Source: Massilia agilis
GTDB taxonomy: Bacteria > Pseudomonadota > Gammaproteobacteria > Burkholderiales > Burkholderiaceae_D
Assembly: GCF_024756255.1 (NCBI RefSeq)
Contig: NZ_JANUHB010000001.1
Span: 1,116,001-1,180,000, forward strand
Direction: 5' to 3'
Length of the DNA: 64,000 nucleotides
A program made the position numbers and the translations under genes. The notes under the pieces are model-generated. The model was not told the DNA's origin. It made no database searches and saw only the letters and a list, made by a program, of their open reading frames with translations. Below are positions 23,301 to 31,064 of the stretch, one piece after another. The stretch's first letter is position 1, and every line of letters starts with the position of its first letter.

Positions 23301-23549
23301 CAGCGATGGCCCGCCCTCCAGGTGAAAGTGCGCGCCGACGATAAACGGCAACCCGGCGCGCTTGGCCTCGGCATGGGCGCGCACCACGCCGGCCAGTGAG
23401 CATTCGTCGGTCAGCGCCAGCGCGTGGTAGCCCAGCCGCACGGCGCGCGCCACCAGCTCCTCGGCATGGGACGCACCCTGCAGGAACGAGAAATTGGACA
23501 GGCAGAACAGCTCCGCATAGGCGGGCAGGCCGGCAATCGGGGGAGTCAT
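20316..23549 (-). CDS. dnaE2: Error-prone DNA polymerase DnaE2 (ImuC)
   Basis: DnaE2 is the translesion polymerase of the SOS mutasome, working with ImuA and ImuB. The 1077-residue protein has an N-terminal PHP domain (YAELFCLSNFSFLQGASH), the C-family palm with the catalytic aspartates in PDIDVDFEHQ, the fingers with GRGSAANSAVCYCLGIT, and a C-terminal HhH and OB-fold region. A LexA box lies 48 bases upstream of ATG 23549. imuA-imuB are separate, 17 kb away, with their own LexA box. About residues 812-839 are encoded by a family A repeat inserted in frame between the thumb-side region and the HhH domain. Confidence 0.96.
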   Translation of the reverse strand: MTPPIAGLPAYAELFCLSNFSFLQGASHAEELVARAVRLGYHALALTDECSLAGVVRAHAEAKRAGLPFIVGAHFHLEGGPSLVLLAQNRNGYGNLSELITLGRTRSEKGTYLLTPGDIANPGPGFEHLQGMSDCLAILLPAYPAHEAQHVDRLHAQAAWMAAQFPGRAWIGLNLLHRAFDDAHRMALEEVGWQHQLPLVAVGHVVMHVRSRKPLQDTLAATRLGKPVAECGYGLAQNAEQHLRARLRLANIYPRAALEQTLRIAGLCTFSLDELRYEYPNEVVPAGETAASFLRRETYIGAHRRFREGIPAKVQAQLEHELQLIAEMRYEHYFLTVYDIVRFARSNNILCQGRGSAANSAVCYCLGITEVDPARANLLFERFISKERNEPPDIDVDFEHQRREEVIQYIYNKYGRTRAALAAVVISYRPKSALRDAGRALGIDLAIVEKVSKTHHWFDSRADLLNRLAEAGLDPEAPASQQWATLANQLLGFPRHLSQHPGGFVIAQGKLSRLVPIENATMADRSVIQWDKDDLEELGLMKVDVLALGMLSMLRRALELVSQRHGTVFEMQDIAPDDAATYDMICAADTVGVFQIESRAQMSMLPRMLPRRFYDLVIEVAVVRPGPIQGGMVHPYLRRRQGLEPVHYPSEEMKLALERTLGVPIFQEQVMQVAILGAGFSPGEADQLRRAMAAWKRKGGLEKYYDRIVRGMLERGYELAFAEAIFSQIQGFGEYGFPESHAASFALLAYASAWIKCHEPSAFLCALLNSQPMGFYSPSQLVQDARRHGIEVRPVDVTISGWESTLEEIEVAVAPAQAGAHAERAGTRSMGPGLRRDDGAGGQPAVRLGLALVRGMSKEAALRIEEARAIRPFDSVADLARRAHLDRADLQVLAASNALKPLAGHRREALWQAVGAVPDKDLLRPAAPREEAPVLPAPSEGDEIVGDYRAQGLTLGRHPLALLRPQLLARRFMPAATLMDYQDGQLARACGIVTVRQRPGTAKGVLFMTLEDETGNVNLIVWPDLVEKQRREVLNAPLLGVYGIWQRQGEVRHLVARRLVDMSALLGRLDTRSRDFC
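21035..21115. repeat. Family A repeat pair inside dnaE2, in frame
   Basis: Divergent family A units (CGTCGTCCCGGCGCAGGCCG ... and CATGGGCCCCGGCTTGCGCC ...) face each other around about 20 bases, wholly within dnaE2. On the coding strand they encode APAQAGAH and MGPGLRRDDG with no stop or frame change, the same peptides that family A encodes inside hrpA. Core changes are compensatory (CCCGG/CCGGG), so the hairpins are kept. Confidence 0.85.
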
Positions 23550-23596
23550 CGGAACGCAAGCTGCAAAAACGTTAAAATTTCTGCAGAGAACAAAAC

Positions 23597-23616
23597 TACT
23601 GTATAAAAACACAGTA
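23597..23616. promoter_or_regulatory. LexA (SOS) box between dnaE2 and the PhzF-like gene
   Basis: TACTGTATAAAAACACAGTA is a full CTGT-N8-ACAG LexA box with TA flanks, matching the E. coli-type consensus. It lies 48 bases from the dnaE2 start and 19 bases from the start of the divergent PhzF-like gene, so it may control both. A near-identical box precedes imuA at 42772-42791. Confidence 0.88.
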
Positions 23617-23634
23617 TAACCGAAGGGGAGAGAA

Positions 23635-24408
23635 ATGCAGATACACGAACTGACATGCTTTGGCGCGGCGCCGGGCGCCGGCAACCCGGCGCTGGTGATC
23701 GAGGACGGCCCGGCCAGCCTTGAGGCGCGCGCCGCCTTCGCGCGCGAGCGCGCCACTACCTGCGTCTTCATCGACGCGCCGGCCGAACCGGGCGTGGCCG
23801 CCACGCTCGACTACCAGTACCCGCACACGCGCAGCCCCCTGTGCCTGCACGCCACGCTGGCTGCCGCGCGCGTGCTGCTGGCGGACCAGCCCTTGAGCGT
23901 CGCCACCGCGATGCAGGGCCAGCGCCTGCTGCTGTCGCGCGACGGCGACAGCTACTTCGTGCGCTTGGACGCGCAGCCCGCAGCGCAGCCGGCCGCCCTG
24001 CCCGACCTGGCCGCCCTGCTCGGCGTGCCCGGCTTTGCCCCGGCCAGCAGCGCGCGCGTGGCCTCGGTCGGCAGCCCCAAGCTGCTGGTGGAAGTGGCCG
24101 ACCAAGCCGCGCTCTACGCGCTGCAACCGGACCTGGCCGCGATCACCGCCTGGGGCAAGGCGCACGGCGTGAACGGCATCTACGCCTGGTGCCGGCGCGC
24201 CGACGGCCGCTACGAGGGCCGCAACTTCAACCACCTCGACCCGGCATTGGAAGACAGCGCGACCGGCGTGGCGGCCGGCGCCTTGAGCACCCTGCTCGGC
24301 CACGGCATCGACCTGCTGCAGGGCCGCGCCACCGGCCGCGACTGCCTGATCCGCACCCGCCTCGAAGGCAACGCCGTGCTCGTCGGCGGCGCAGCCGAGC
24401 CCGCCTGA
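23635..24408 (+). CDS. PhzF-family isomerase-like protein with altered active site
   Basis: A 257-residue PhzF-family protein (two-fold diaminopimelate-epimerase-like fold): GNPALVIEDG near the start, LCLHATLAAARVLL in place of the family's CGHAT motif, EDSATGVAAGAL for EDPVTGSA, and a C-terminal GRATGRDCLIRTRLEG. The catalytic glutamate expected in an S-E-T segment reads ATTCVF here, and the serine of EDPVTGS is valine, so isomerase activity is doubtful. GGGGAG precedes ATG 23635. A LexA box sits 19 bases upstream, shared with dnaE2; the M61 gene follows after 40 bases. Confidence 0.78.
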   Translation: MQIHELTCFGAAPGAGNPALVIEDGPASLEARAAFARERATTCVFIDAPAEPGVAATLDYQYPHTRSPLCLHATLAAARVLLADQPLSVATAMQGQRLLLSRDGDSYFVRLDAQPAAQPAALPDLAALLGVPGFAPASSARVASVGSPKLLVEVADQAALYALQPDLAAITAWGKAHGVNGIYAWCRRADGRYEGRNFNHLDPALEDSATGVAAGALSTLLGHGIDLLQGRATGRDCLIRTRLEGNAVLVGGAAEPA

Positions 24409-24448
24409 GTTACACTTTCGCAAACAACTTTCCCAGAGCGAACAATCA

Positions 24449-26257
24449 ATGAAACGAGCCCTCCTCGCCTCCTGCCTGTCCCTGCTGTTCGGCGCCGCCC
24501 ATGCCGACGTCGACTACCAGCTGCGCATCGCCAACGCCGCCCAGCACCTGGCCGAGGTGCGCGCCAGCTTCCCGGCCGCGCCAAGCACCACGCTGGACGT
24601 GCACATGCCGAACTGGCGCACCGGCCGCTACCAGATCCTGAACCTGGCGAGCGGCGTGCGCCAGTTCAAGGCCGTCAACGACAAGGGCGAGGTGCTGCCG
24701 GTCGCCAAAACCGACAAGGGCACCTGGCGCGTGCAAACGCATCCGGGCGACAAGGTCACCGTCGTGTACGAGCTGTACGCCAACGTGCTGGGCGAGCGCA
24801 CCCGCCACATCGACGACACCCACGCCTACCTCGACGCCTCGGGCGTGTTCGTGTACGCCGACGCCTACCGCGGCCAGCCGGTGGCGGTGAAGCTGGACGT
24901 GCCGGCCGGCTGGCAGTCGCGCTCGGGCATGGACAACGGCGCCTGCGGCGCCCACTGCTTCGTCGCCCCCAACTACGACGTGCTGATCGACTCGCCGATC
25001 GAGACCGGCCTCCACGAGTTCTACACCTCGCAAGTGGACGGCAAGCAGATCGACGTGGCCATCTGGGGCCGCGGCAACTACGACAGCAAGCAGATGGTGG
25101 CCGACCTGAACAAGATCGTGCACCAGACCGGCCAGCTGTACGGCGGCACCTACCCGTTCGCCAAGCGCTACCTGTTCATCGTGCACGCCACCGACGGCGT
25201 CGGCGGCGCGACCGAGCACATCAACTCGACCGTGATCCAGCGCCCGCGCTGGATGTTCCACAAGCGCAAGGACTACCTCGGCTTCCTGAACACCGCCGCG
25301 CACGAGTTCTTCCACACCTGGAACGTGAAAGCCTACCGTCCCAAGGAAATGGTGCCCTACGACTACCAGCGCGAGAACTACAACCCGCTGCTGTGGGTCG
25401 CCGAGGGCAACACCTCCTACTTCGAAGAACTGATCACGCTGCGCGCCGGGCTGCAAAAGCGCGACGAATTCATGGACAGCTTCGCCAAGGAGATCGACGA
25501 CTACCTGCACCAGCCGGGCCGTTTCCAGCAAAGCGCCAGCGAAGCGAGCTTTGACGAGTGGATCGCCCAGGGCGGCGAGCGCGCGCGCAACGCCCAGGTC
25601 AACATCTACAACAAGGGCCAGCTGCTGGGCCTGGCGATGGACCTGGAACTGCGCCGCCAAACCAAGGGCGCCAAGGGCCTGGAAGACGTGCACCGCATCC
25701 TGTTCGCGCAGCACTCGGTGGCGCAAGGCGGCTACGACGCCGCCAACATCAAGGCCGCGCTCAAGCAGGTGAGCGGGCAGGACTGGAGCGGCTGGTGGAG
25801 CCAGTACGTCGACGGCACCGCCGAAATCCCCTTCGACAAGCTGCTGGAAACGGTGGGCGAACGCTACCTGGTGGACGTGCCGAAGGACGCCGAGGACAAG
25901 CAGGAATGGTGGGCCGGCTGGCGCGTGAAGGACGGCAGTGAGCCGGCGCTGGTGACCGAGGTCGAGCGCGACAGCCCGGCATGGAAGGCCGGCGTGGTGG
26001 CCGGCGACACCCTGGTCGCGGTCAACGGACTGCGCGTGAGCGCGAAGGACCTGGGCGACAAGCTGTCGCTGGCCAAAGCCGGCCCGTTCAAAGTGCACCT
26101 GTTCCGCCGCGACGAGCTGCGCGAACTGGACCTGAACCCGGTGCTGCAGCCCAAGGGCAAGGCCAAGATCAAGGCCCTCGACAAACCGACCGCTGACCAG
26201 AAGGCCCTGAACGCCGCCTGGCTGGGCGTGGCCTGGCCAAAAGACGAGAAGAAGTAA
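24449..26257 (+). CDS. Exported M61-family metallopeptidase with PDZ domain
   Basis: A 602-residue M61 (glycyl-aminopeptidase-type) zinc peptidase with a signal peptide (LLASCLSLLFGAAHA), thus probably periplasmic. An N-terminal beta domain is followed by the catalytic domain with HEFFHTWNVKAYRP (HExxH) and the downstream ligand glutamate in VAEGNTSYFEE, then a PDZ domain with SPAWKAGVVAGDTLVAVNG. A second M61 gene with the HEYTH variant lies at 38557. The TonB-dependent receptor follows after a family B repeat, so peptide use is a plausible shared role, but this is inference. Confidence 0.92.
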   Translation: MKRALLASCLSLLFGAAHADVDYQLRIANAAQHLAEVRASFPAAPSTTLDVHMPNWRTGRYQILNLASGVRQFKAVNDKGEVLPVAKTDKGTWRVQTHPGDKVTVVYELYANVLGERTRHIDDTHAYLDASGVFVYADAYRGQPVAVKLDVPAGWQSRSGMDNGACGAHCFVAPNYDVLIDSPIETGLHEFYTSQVDGKQIDVAIWGRGNYDSKQMVADLNKIVHQTGQLYGGTYPFAKRYLFIVHATDGVGGATEHINSTVIQRPRWMFHKRKDYLGFLNTAAHEFFHTWNVKAYRPKEMVPYDYQRENYNPLLWVAEGNTSYFEELITLRAGLQKRDEFMDSFAKEIDDYLHQPGRFQQSASEASFDEWIAQGGERARNAQVNIYNKGQLLGLAMDLELRRQTKGAKGLEDVHRILFAQHSVAQGGYDAANIKAALKQVSGQDWSGWWSQYVDGTAEIPFDKLLETVGERYLVDVPKDAEDKQEWWAGWRVKDGSEPALVTEVERDSPAWKAGVVAGDTLVAVNGLRVSAKDLGDKLSLAKAGPFKVHLFRRDELRELDLNPVLQPKGKAKIKALDKPTADQKALNAAWLGVAWPKDEKK

Positions 26258-26260
26258 CCG

Positions 26261-26329
26261 GTAGGGTGGGCACTTGTGCCCACGCGGTTCCAGCGCCGTG
26301 CACCGCGTGGGCTCAAGAGCCCACCCTAC
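26261..26329. repeat. Family B palindromic repeat, inverted pair
   Basis: GTAGGGTGGGCACTTGTGCC and CACGCG are mirrored by CGCGTGGGCTC and GAGCCCACCCTAC. It begins 3 bases after the M61 peptidase stop and separates it from the TonB receptor promoter region. Confidence 0.85.
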
Positions 26330-26369
26330 AGTGTTGCTGGATATCCACACTTTAGTTCCCACCCGTTAA

Positions 26370-26383
26370 ATGTTGGCTAACAT
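26370..26383. promoter_or_regulatory. Possible operator upstream of TonB-dependent receptor
   Basis: ATGTTGGCTAACAT is a near-perfect palindrome (ATGTT / AACAT arms plus inner pairs) 24 bases before the receptor's start codon, inside an otherwise AT-richer leader. No matching regulator is adjacent and I cannot name the binding protein; it could be chance. Confidence 0.3.
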
Positions 26384-26407
26384 GGCGTCATTACTAATGG
26401 AGGTGCC

Positions 26408-28804
26408 GTGTCCCAACCCAAGCAACTACGCCAGGCCGTCCTGGCCGCCCTTTACGGCGGTGCCGCGCTCGCCGCGCTCGCCCCGTCCGCCCAAGCCCAG
26501 ACGGGCGAAGCCCAAGCCCGCGCCGACGTCGTCCCGACCGTCAGCGTGGTCGGCTCGCGCCGCGTCGGCAACGCCTCGAGCACCGAGACCCCGGTCCCGG
26601 TCGATTTCATCCCGCTCACCAAGGTAGCGGAACAAGGCGGCCAGTTCGACCTGGCCCAGAGCCTGACCTACATCTCGCCCTCGTTCAACTCGACGCGCCA
26701 GACCGGCGCCGACGGCGCCGACCTGGTTGACTCGGCCGCCCTGCGCGGCCTGGGCTCGGACCAGACCCTGGTGCTGGTCAACGGCAAGCGCCGCCACACG
26801 GTCGCGCTGGTGAACCTGTTCGGCGCGCGCAACCGCGGCAACACCGGCACCGACATGAACGCGATCCCGCTGCTGGCCATCAAGGACGTGCAGGTGCTGC
26901 GCGACGGCGCCGCCGCGCAATACGGCTCGGACGCGATCGCCGGCGTGCTGAACATCGAACTGAAGAAGAACCTGGGCTGCGAAGCGATCGTCGGCACCGG
27001 CGAATACTCCAAGCACGACGGCAAGAACTGGCTGGCCTCGGCCTACTGCGGCGTGGCGATGGCCGACGGCGTGCTGGGCATCACCGGCGAATACGCCGAC
27101 CGCGGCCGCTCCAACCGCGCCGAAGCGGGCAACCCGCGCATCATCGGCGACACCCAGGTCAAGAACCAGACTGTCTACCTCAACGGCGAATTCCCGGCCG
27201 GCCCCGGCAAGTTCTACCTGACCGCCGGCGCGCAAGACCGCGACGCCTCGTCCGGCGCGTGGGCACGCGGCGGCATCGGCTCGGACGACATCCCGTCGCG
27301 CAACTCGGCCGCCATGTACCCGGACGGCTTCGTCCCCTTCATCAACGGCAAGATCAACGACCGCTACGCCACCTTCGGCTACCGCAGCACCATCGGCGAC
27401 GACTGGCACATGGACCTGTCGCAGACCTACGGCTCGAACCGCATGCGTTACGACATCACGCATACGCTCAACGCCTCCATCGCCAACCTCGACCTGTCCA
27501 AGGGCGGCAAGGGCATCAGCCCGAACGCGTTCGACGCCGGCGGCTTCGCGTTCCGCCAGCTCACCACCAACGCCGACTTCAGCCGCTTTTATCCGGGCGT
27601 GCTGCAAGGGATGAACGCCGCCTTCGGCTTCGAGTACCGCAAGGAGAACTACCAGATCTTCGCCGGCGAACCGGGCTCGTACATCGACGCCGACGGCGTG
27701 GGCGTGGGCGGCAACGCCGGCAGCCAGGGCTTCCCGGGCTTCCAGCCGGGCGACGCCACCAACCAGAACCGCCACAGCCAGGCCGCCTACATCGACGTCG
27801 AGACCGACGTGACCCAGCGCGTCAAGCTGCAGACGGCAGTGCGCTACGAGCACTTCTCCGACTTCGGCTCGACCGTCACCGGCAAGCTGGCCGGCGCCTT
27901 CAAGGCCGCCGACGGCGTGCTGCTGCGCGCCTCGGCCAGCACCGGCTTCCGCGCGCCGTCGCTGCAGCAGGCCTACTTCTCGTCCACCTTCACCGACTTC
28001 ATCAGCGGCGTGCCGATGGACGTGGTGCTGGCGCCGAACGGCGGCAAAGTCGCCAACGCGGCCGGCATCCCCAAGCTGCATGAAGAGAAATCGAAGAGCT
28101 ACACCGCGGGCATGACCTGGTCGCCGACCGCCACCACCTCGATCACCGCCGACCTGTACCGCATCAACATCGACGGCCGCATCGTGCTGTCGGGCCGCTT
28201 CGACGCCGACAACTACCCTGCGCTGGGCGCGACGCTGTCGGCGCTGGGCGTGGGCCAGGCACAGTTCTTCGTCAACTCGGTGGACACCCGCACCCAGGGC
28301 CTGGACCTGACGGTGTCGAACCGCGCCACCCTCGGCGAGGGCAAGCTGAACACCTACCTGGCGCTGAACGTCGGCAAGACCGAAGTGACGGGCGTGCACG
28401 CGCCGGCCTCACTCAAGGGCTACGAAGACGTGCTGCTGTCCGAGCGCGAGCGCCTGTTCATCGAACAAGGCGGCCCGCGCCACAAGGCCACGCTCGACTT
28501 CGACTACACGCTGGGACGTCTGGAAACCGACTTCAAGGTGATCCACTTCGGTCCGCAGACGCTGGGCACCTTCTCCGGTCCGCCGGTGCCGAACCAGCAC
28601 TACGCGTCCAAGACCTCGGCCGACCTGGCGTTCACCTGGTCGTTCACCGACAAGACCCGCCTGACGGTCGGCGGCACCAACATTTTCAACGTGCACCCGA
28701 CCGTGCAGAACCCGGACGAAACCGACAACGGGTTCAAGTATGAAAGCGTGCAGTTCGGCCTGAACGGCGCCTCGTACTTCGCGCGCCTGTCGCACAAGTT
28801 CTGA
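26408..28804 (+). CDS. TonB-dependent outer-membrane receptor
   Basis: A 798-residue TonB-dependent receptor: signal peptide (AALYGGAALAALAPSAQAQ), plug domain with the typical AALRGLGSDQTLVLVNGKRR, IKDVQVLRDGAAAQYGSDAIAGVLNI, and a 22-strand barrel ending in a C-terminal aromatic-type strand (SYFARLSHKF). The ligand is not evident and no TonB/ExbBD is nearby. Translation starts at GTG 26408, supported by GGAGG 6 bases upstream. It lies downstream of an exported M61 peptidase, separated by a repeat and a possible operator. Confidence 0.93.
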   Translation: MSQPKQLRQAVLAALYGGAALAALAPSAQAQTGEAQARADVVPTVSVVGSRRVGNASSTETPVPVDFIPLTKVAEQGGQFDLAQSLTYISPSFNSTRQTGADGADLVDSAALRGLGSDQTLVLVNGKRRHTVALVNLFGARNRGNTGTDMNAIPLLAIKDVQVLRDGAAAQYGSDAIAGVLNIELKKNLGCEAIVGTGEYSKHDGKNWLASAYCGVAMADGVLGITGEYADRGRSNRAEAGNPRIIGDTQVKNQTVYLNGEFPAGPGKFYLTAGAQDRDASSGAWARGGIGSDDIPSRNSAAMYPDGFVPFINGKINDRYATFGYRSTIGDDWHMDLSQTYGSNRMRYDITHTLNASIANLDLSKGGKGISPNAFDAGGFAFRQLTTNADFSRFYPGVLQGMNAAFGFEYRKENYQIFAGEPGSYIDADGVGVGGNAGSQGFPGFQPGDATNQNRHSQAAYIDVETDVTQRVKLQTAVRYEHFSDFGSTVTGKLAGAFKAADGVLLRASASTGFRAPSLQQAYFSSTFTDFISGVPMDVVLAPNGGKVANAAGIPKLHEEKSKSYTAGMTWSPTATTSITADLYRINIDGRIVLSGRFDADNYPALGATLSALGVGQAQFFVNSVDTRTQGLDLTVSNRATLGEGKLNTYLALNVGKTEVTGVHAPASLKGYEDVLLSERERLFIEQGGPRHKATLDFDYTLGRLETDFKVIHFGPQTLGTFSGPPVPNQHYASKTSADLAFTWSFTDKTRLTVGGTNIFNVHPTVQNPDETDNGFKYESVQFGLNGASYFARLSHKF

Positions 28805-28815
28805 CGCGACTAGCA

Positions 28816-28994
28816 CGTCGTCCCGGCGAACGCCGGGACCCATGCTGAGCGTGCGCGAAGCGACATCTGACCGTTTGCCATCAACATCAGCACGTCGTCC
28901 CCGCGAAGGCGGGGACCCATGCTGAGCATGCGGTCACGCGGCCCGCTCCATCAGGGCACACCGTCCATGGGTCCCCGCCTTCGCGGGGACGACG
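28816..28994. repeat. Family A repeat cluster, three units
   Basis: A lone diverged unit (CGTCGTCCCGGCGAACGCCG ..., 28816-28844) is followed by an inverted pair at 28893-28921 and 28966-28994 whose core is CCCCGCGAAGGCGGGG. The three units fill the 212-base gap between the convergent TonB receptor and histidine kinase genes; I see no gene there. Confidence 0.85.
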
Positions 28995-29016
28995 GCTCAC
29001 ATTGCACCGGCCCCGA

Positions 29017-30357
29017 TCAAGCCAGCGGAAACGTCACCGTCGCCGCCAATCCCCCCAGCCGCTGCGACTGTCCCAGCTCCAGCTTCGCCCCGTGCCTCTC
29101 CGCGATCGACTTGATGATCGCCAGCCCCAACCCACTGCCCTGCGCCTCGCTCCCGGCGATCCGGTAAAACCGGTCGAACACGCGCTCGCGCTCCTCCGGC
29201 GCGATGCCCGGCCCGCTGTCCTCGACCACCAGCACCGCGCCCGCGCTCTCCCCGCGCACCGAGATATCGACCGTGCCGCCTTGCGGCGTGTACTTGACCG
29301 CGTTCTCGACCAGGTTGCGCAGCAGGATGGTGAGCGCATCCGGCTGCCCCTGCACGCGCACCGCGTCCGCGCGCTGCACCCCAAGATCGACGCCCTTGGC
29401 CTGCGCCGCCGACGCCAGGTCAGCCACGCTGCGCCGCGCCAGCTCGGCCAGGTCCACCTCCTGCCGGACCGCGCCGGCGGTGGCGCTGGCCTCCTGCCGC
29501 GCCAGCACCAGCAGCTGCTCGACCAGCCGCGTCGCGCGGTCGATGCCGGCCGTGAGCCGCGCCACCGCCACCTTGCGTGCTTCAGGGTTGTCGGCCCGCT
29601 CCAGGCTCTGCGCCTGCAGCTTGAGCGCGGCCAGCGGCGTGCGCAGTTCATGCGCCGCGTCGGCCACGAAGTGCTGCTGCGCGTCGAACGCCGTGCGCAC
29701 GCGCGAGAACAGCAGGTTCAGCTCGCGCACCAGCGGCTGCACCTCGTCCGGCAAGCCGTTCTCCGACACCGGCGACAAATCGTCCGCCTGGCGCGACGCC
29801 ACCTGCGAGCGCACCCGGTCCACCGGCTCGAGCGAGCCGCTGACGACCCACCACACCACCAGCATCAGGATCGGCATCATCACCGCGATCGGCCCCAGCG
29901 TGCGCAGCGCCAGGTTGCGCGCCATGTTGCTGCGCACCGACAGGTCCTGCGCCACCTGCACCGTCTGGTTGTTCGTCTGGATCGAAAACACGCGGTAGAT
30001 GGTGCCGTTGGCACGCACGTTGGAAAAGCCCAGCACCGCGCGCTGCGGCAGGCGCGCGCGAGAGACGCTGTGGAACACCTGCACCCCGTCCGGCGTCCAC
30101 ACCTGCACCACCAGGTCGTCCGACTCCGCGCTGGGGTCGGTGTAGCCGGGCGCCGGCCCGTTGGTGGCCAGCGGCGTGTTCGAGCGCAGCGACAGCGCCA
30201 TCTGCTGCATGTGGTAGTCGAAGATCTGGTCGGCGTCGCGCAGCGCGGTGCGGTAGGCGATCGACGCCTGCGCCACCGCGGCGATGGTGATCGCGGCCAG
30301 CAGGTACCACAACAGGCGCCCGCGCAGCGAATGCGTAACCTTCCTTACCCGTTTCAT
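29017..30357 (-). CDS. Sensor histidine kinase, QseC/PmrB-like
   Basis: A 446-residue inner-membrane sensor kinase: membrane helix 1 (LLWYLLAAITIAAVAQASIA), a periplasmic 2CSK-type sensor of about 120 residues, membrane helix 2 (about 170-190), HAMP, the phospho-acceptor H-box AAHELRTPLAALKLQAQ, the N-box LVENAVKYTPQGG and the G-boxes VEDSGPGIAP and GSGLGLAIIKSI. Its ATG overlaps the response-regulator stop as ATGA, so the pair is co-translated. The signal is unknown; QseC/PmrB likeness is by architecture and by the partner's box upstream of the operon. Confidence 0.93.
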   Translation of the reverse strand: MKRVRKVTHSLRGRLLWYLLAAITIAAVAQASIAYRTALRDADQIFDYHMQQMALSLRSNTPLATNGPAPGYTDPSAESDDLVVQVWTPDGVQVFHSVSRARLPQRAVLGFSNVRANGTIYRVFSIQTNNQTVQVAQDLSVRSNMARNLALRTLGPIAVMMPILMLVVWWVVSGSLEPVDRVRSQVASRQADDLSPVSENGLPDEVQPLVRELNLLFSRVRTAFDAQQHFVADAAHELRTPLAALKLQAQSLERADNPEARKVAVARLTAGIDRATRLVEQLLVLARQEASATAGAVRQEVDLAELARRSVADLASAAQAKGVDLGVQRADAVRVQGQPDALTILLRNLVENAVKYTPQGGTVDISVRGESAGAVLVVEDSGPGIAPEERERVFDRFYRIAGSEAQGSGLGLAIIKSIAERHGAKLELGQSQRLGGLAATVTFPLA

Positions 30358-31016
30358 GCCTTGGGCACCATGTAGCCCACCCCGCGCACGTTCTGGATCA
30401 GGTCACTGCCCAGCTTCTTGCGCAGGCCGTGGATGTACACCTCCACCGCGTTGCTGGACACTTCGTCGCGCCAGCTGTACAACTTTTCCTCGAGCTGCGC
30501 GCGCGACAGCACCGCGCCCGGCCGCGCCACCAGCGCCTCGAGCACGGCCCACTCGCGCGCCGACAGCGCGACCTGCTGGCCGTCCACCGAGACTTCACGG
30601 GTGGCGGGATTGACGGAGATGTTCTTGTATTCGAAGACCGGCTCGGCACGCCCGGCGGCACGCCGCAGCAGCGCACGGATGCGCGCCAGCAGCTCGTCCA
30701 GGTCGTAGGGTTTGAGGACGTAGTCGTCCGCGCCGGCATCGAGCCCCGCAATGCGCTGCGACACCGCGTCGCGCGCGGTGGCCACCAGCACCGGGGTCCT
30801 GTCCTTGCGTGCGCGCATGGCGCGCAGCACGTCCAGGCCGTCCTTGCGCGGCAGGCCCAGGTCGAGCAGCACCAGGTCGTAATTCTGGTTCTGCATCAGG
30901 GCCGTGTCGGCCATTTCGCCGTCCTTGACCCAATCGACGGCGTAGTGCTCGGCCCTGAGCAGGTCGAGCACTACTTCGCCGATCATCGTATCGTCTTCCA
31001 CCAGCAGCAGCCGCAT
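30354..31016 (-). CDS. OmpR-family response regulator, QseB/PmrA-like
   Basis: A 220-residue OmpR/PhoB-type regulator. The receiver has the acidic pair at residues 8-9, phospho-acceptor Asp52 (VLLDLGLP), the threonine in VLVATARDA and the lysine in YVLKPYD; the C-terminal winged helix carries VEVYIHGLRKKLG and the RGVGYMV end. ATG 31016 (MRLLLVEDD) was preferred over a TTG one codon upstream. It follows the DegP-type gene after 48 bases and overlaps the kinase gene by 4 bases, suggesting a protease-regulator-kinase operon. Confidence 0.94.
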   Translation of the reverse strand: MRLLLVEDDTMIGEVVLDLLRAEHYAVDWVKDGEMADTALMQNQNYDLVLLDLGLPRKDGLDVLRAMRARKDRTPVLVATARDAVSQRIAGLDAGADDYVLKPYDLDELLARIRALLRRAAGRAEPVFEYKNISVNPATREVSVDGQQVALSAREWAVLEALVARPGAVLSRAQLEEKLYSWRDEVSSNAVEVYIHGLRKKLGSDLIQNVRGVGYMVPKA

Positions 31017-31064
31017 CAAACGCCCCCGTTCTTGAACAGTGCTGGTAGTGGACGCTTACGATCC

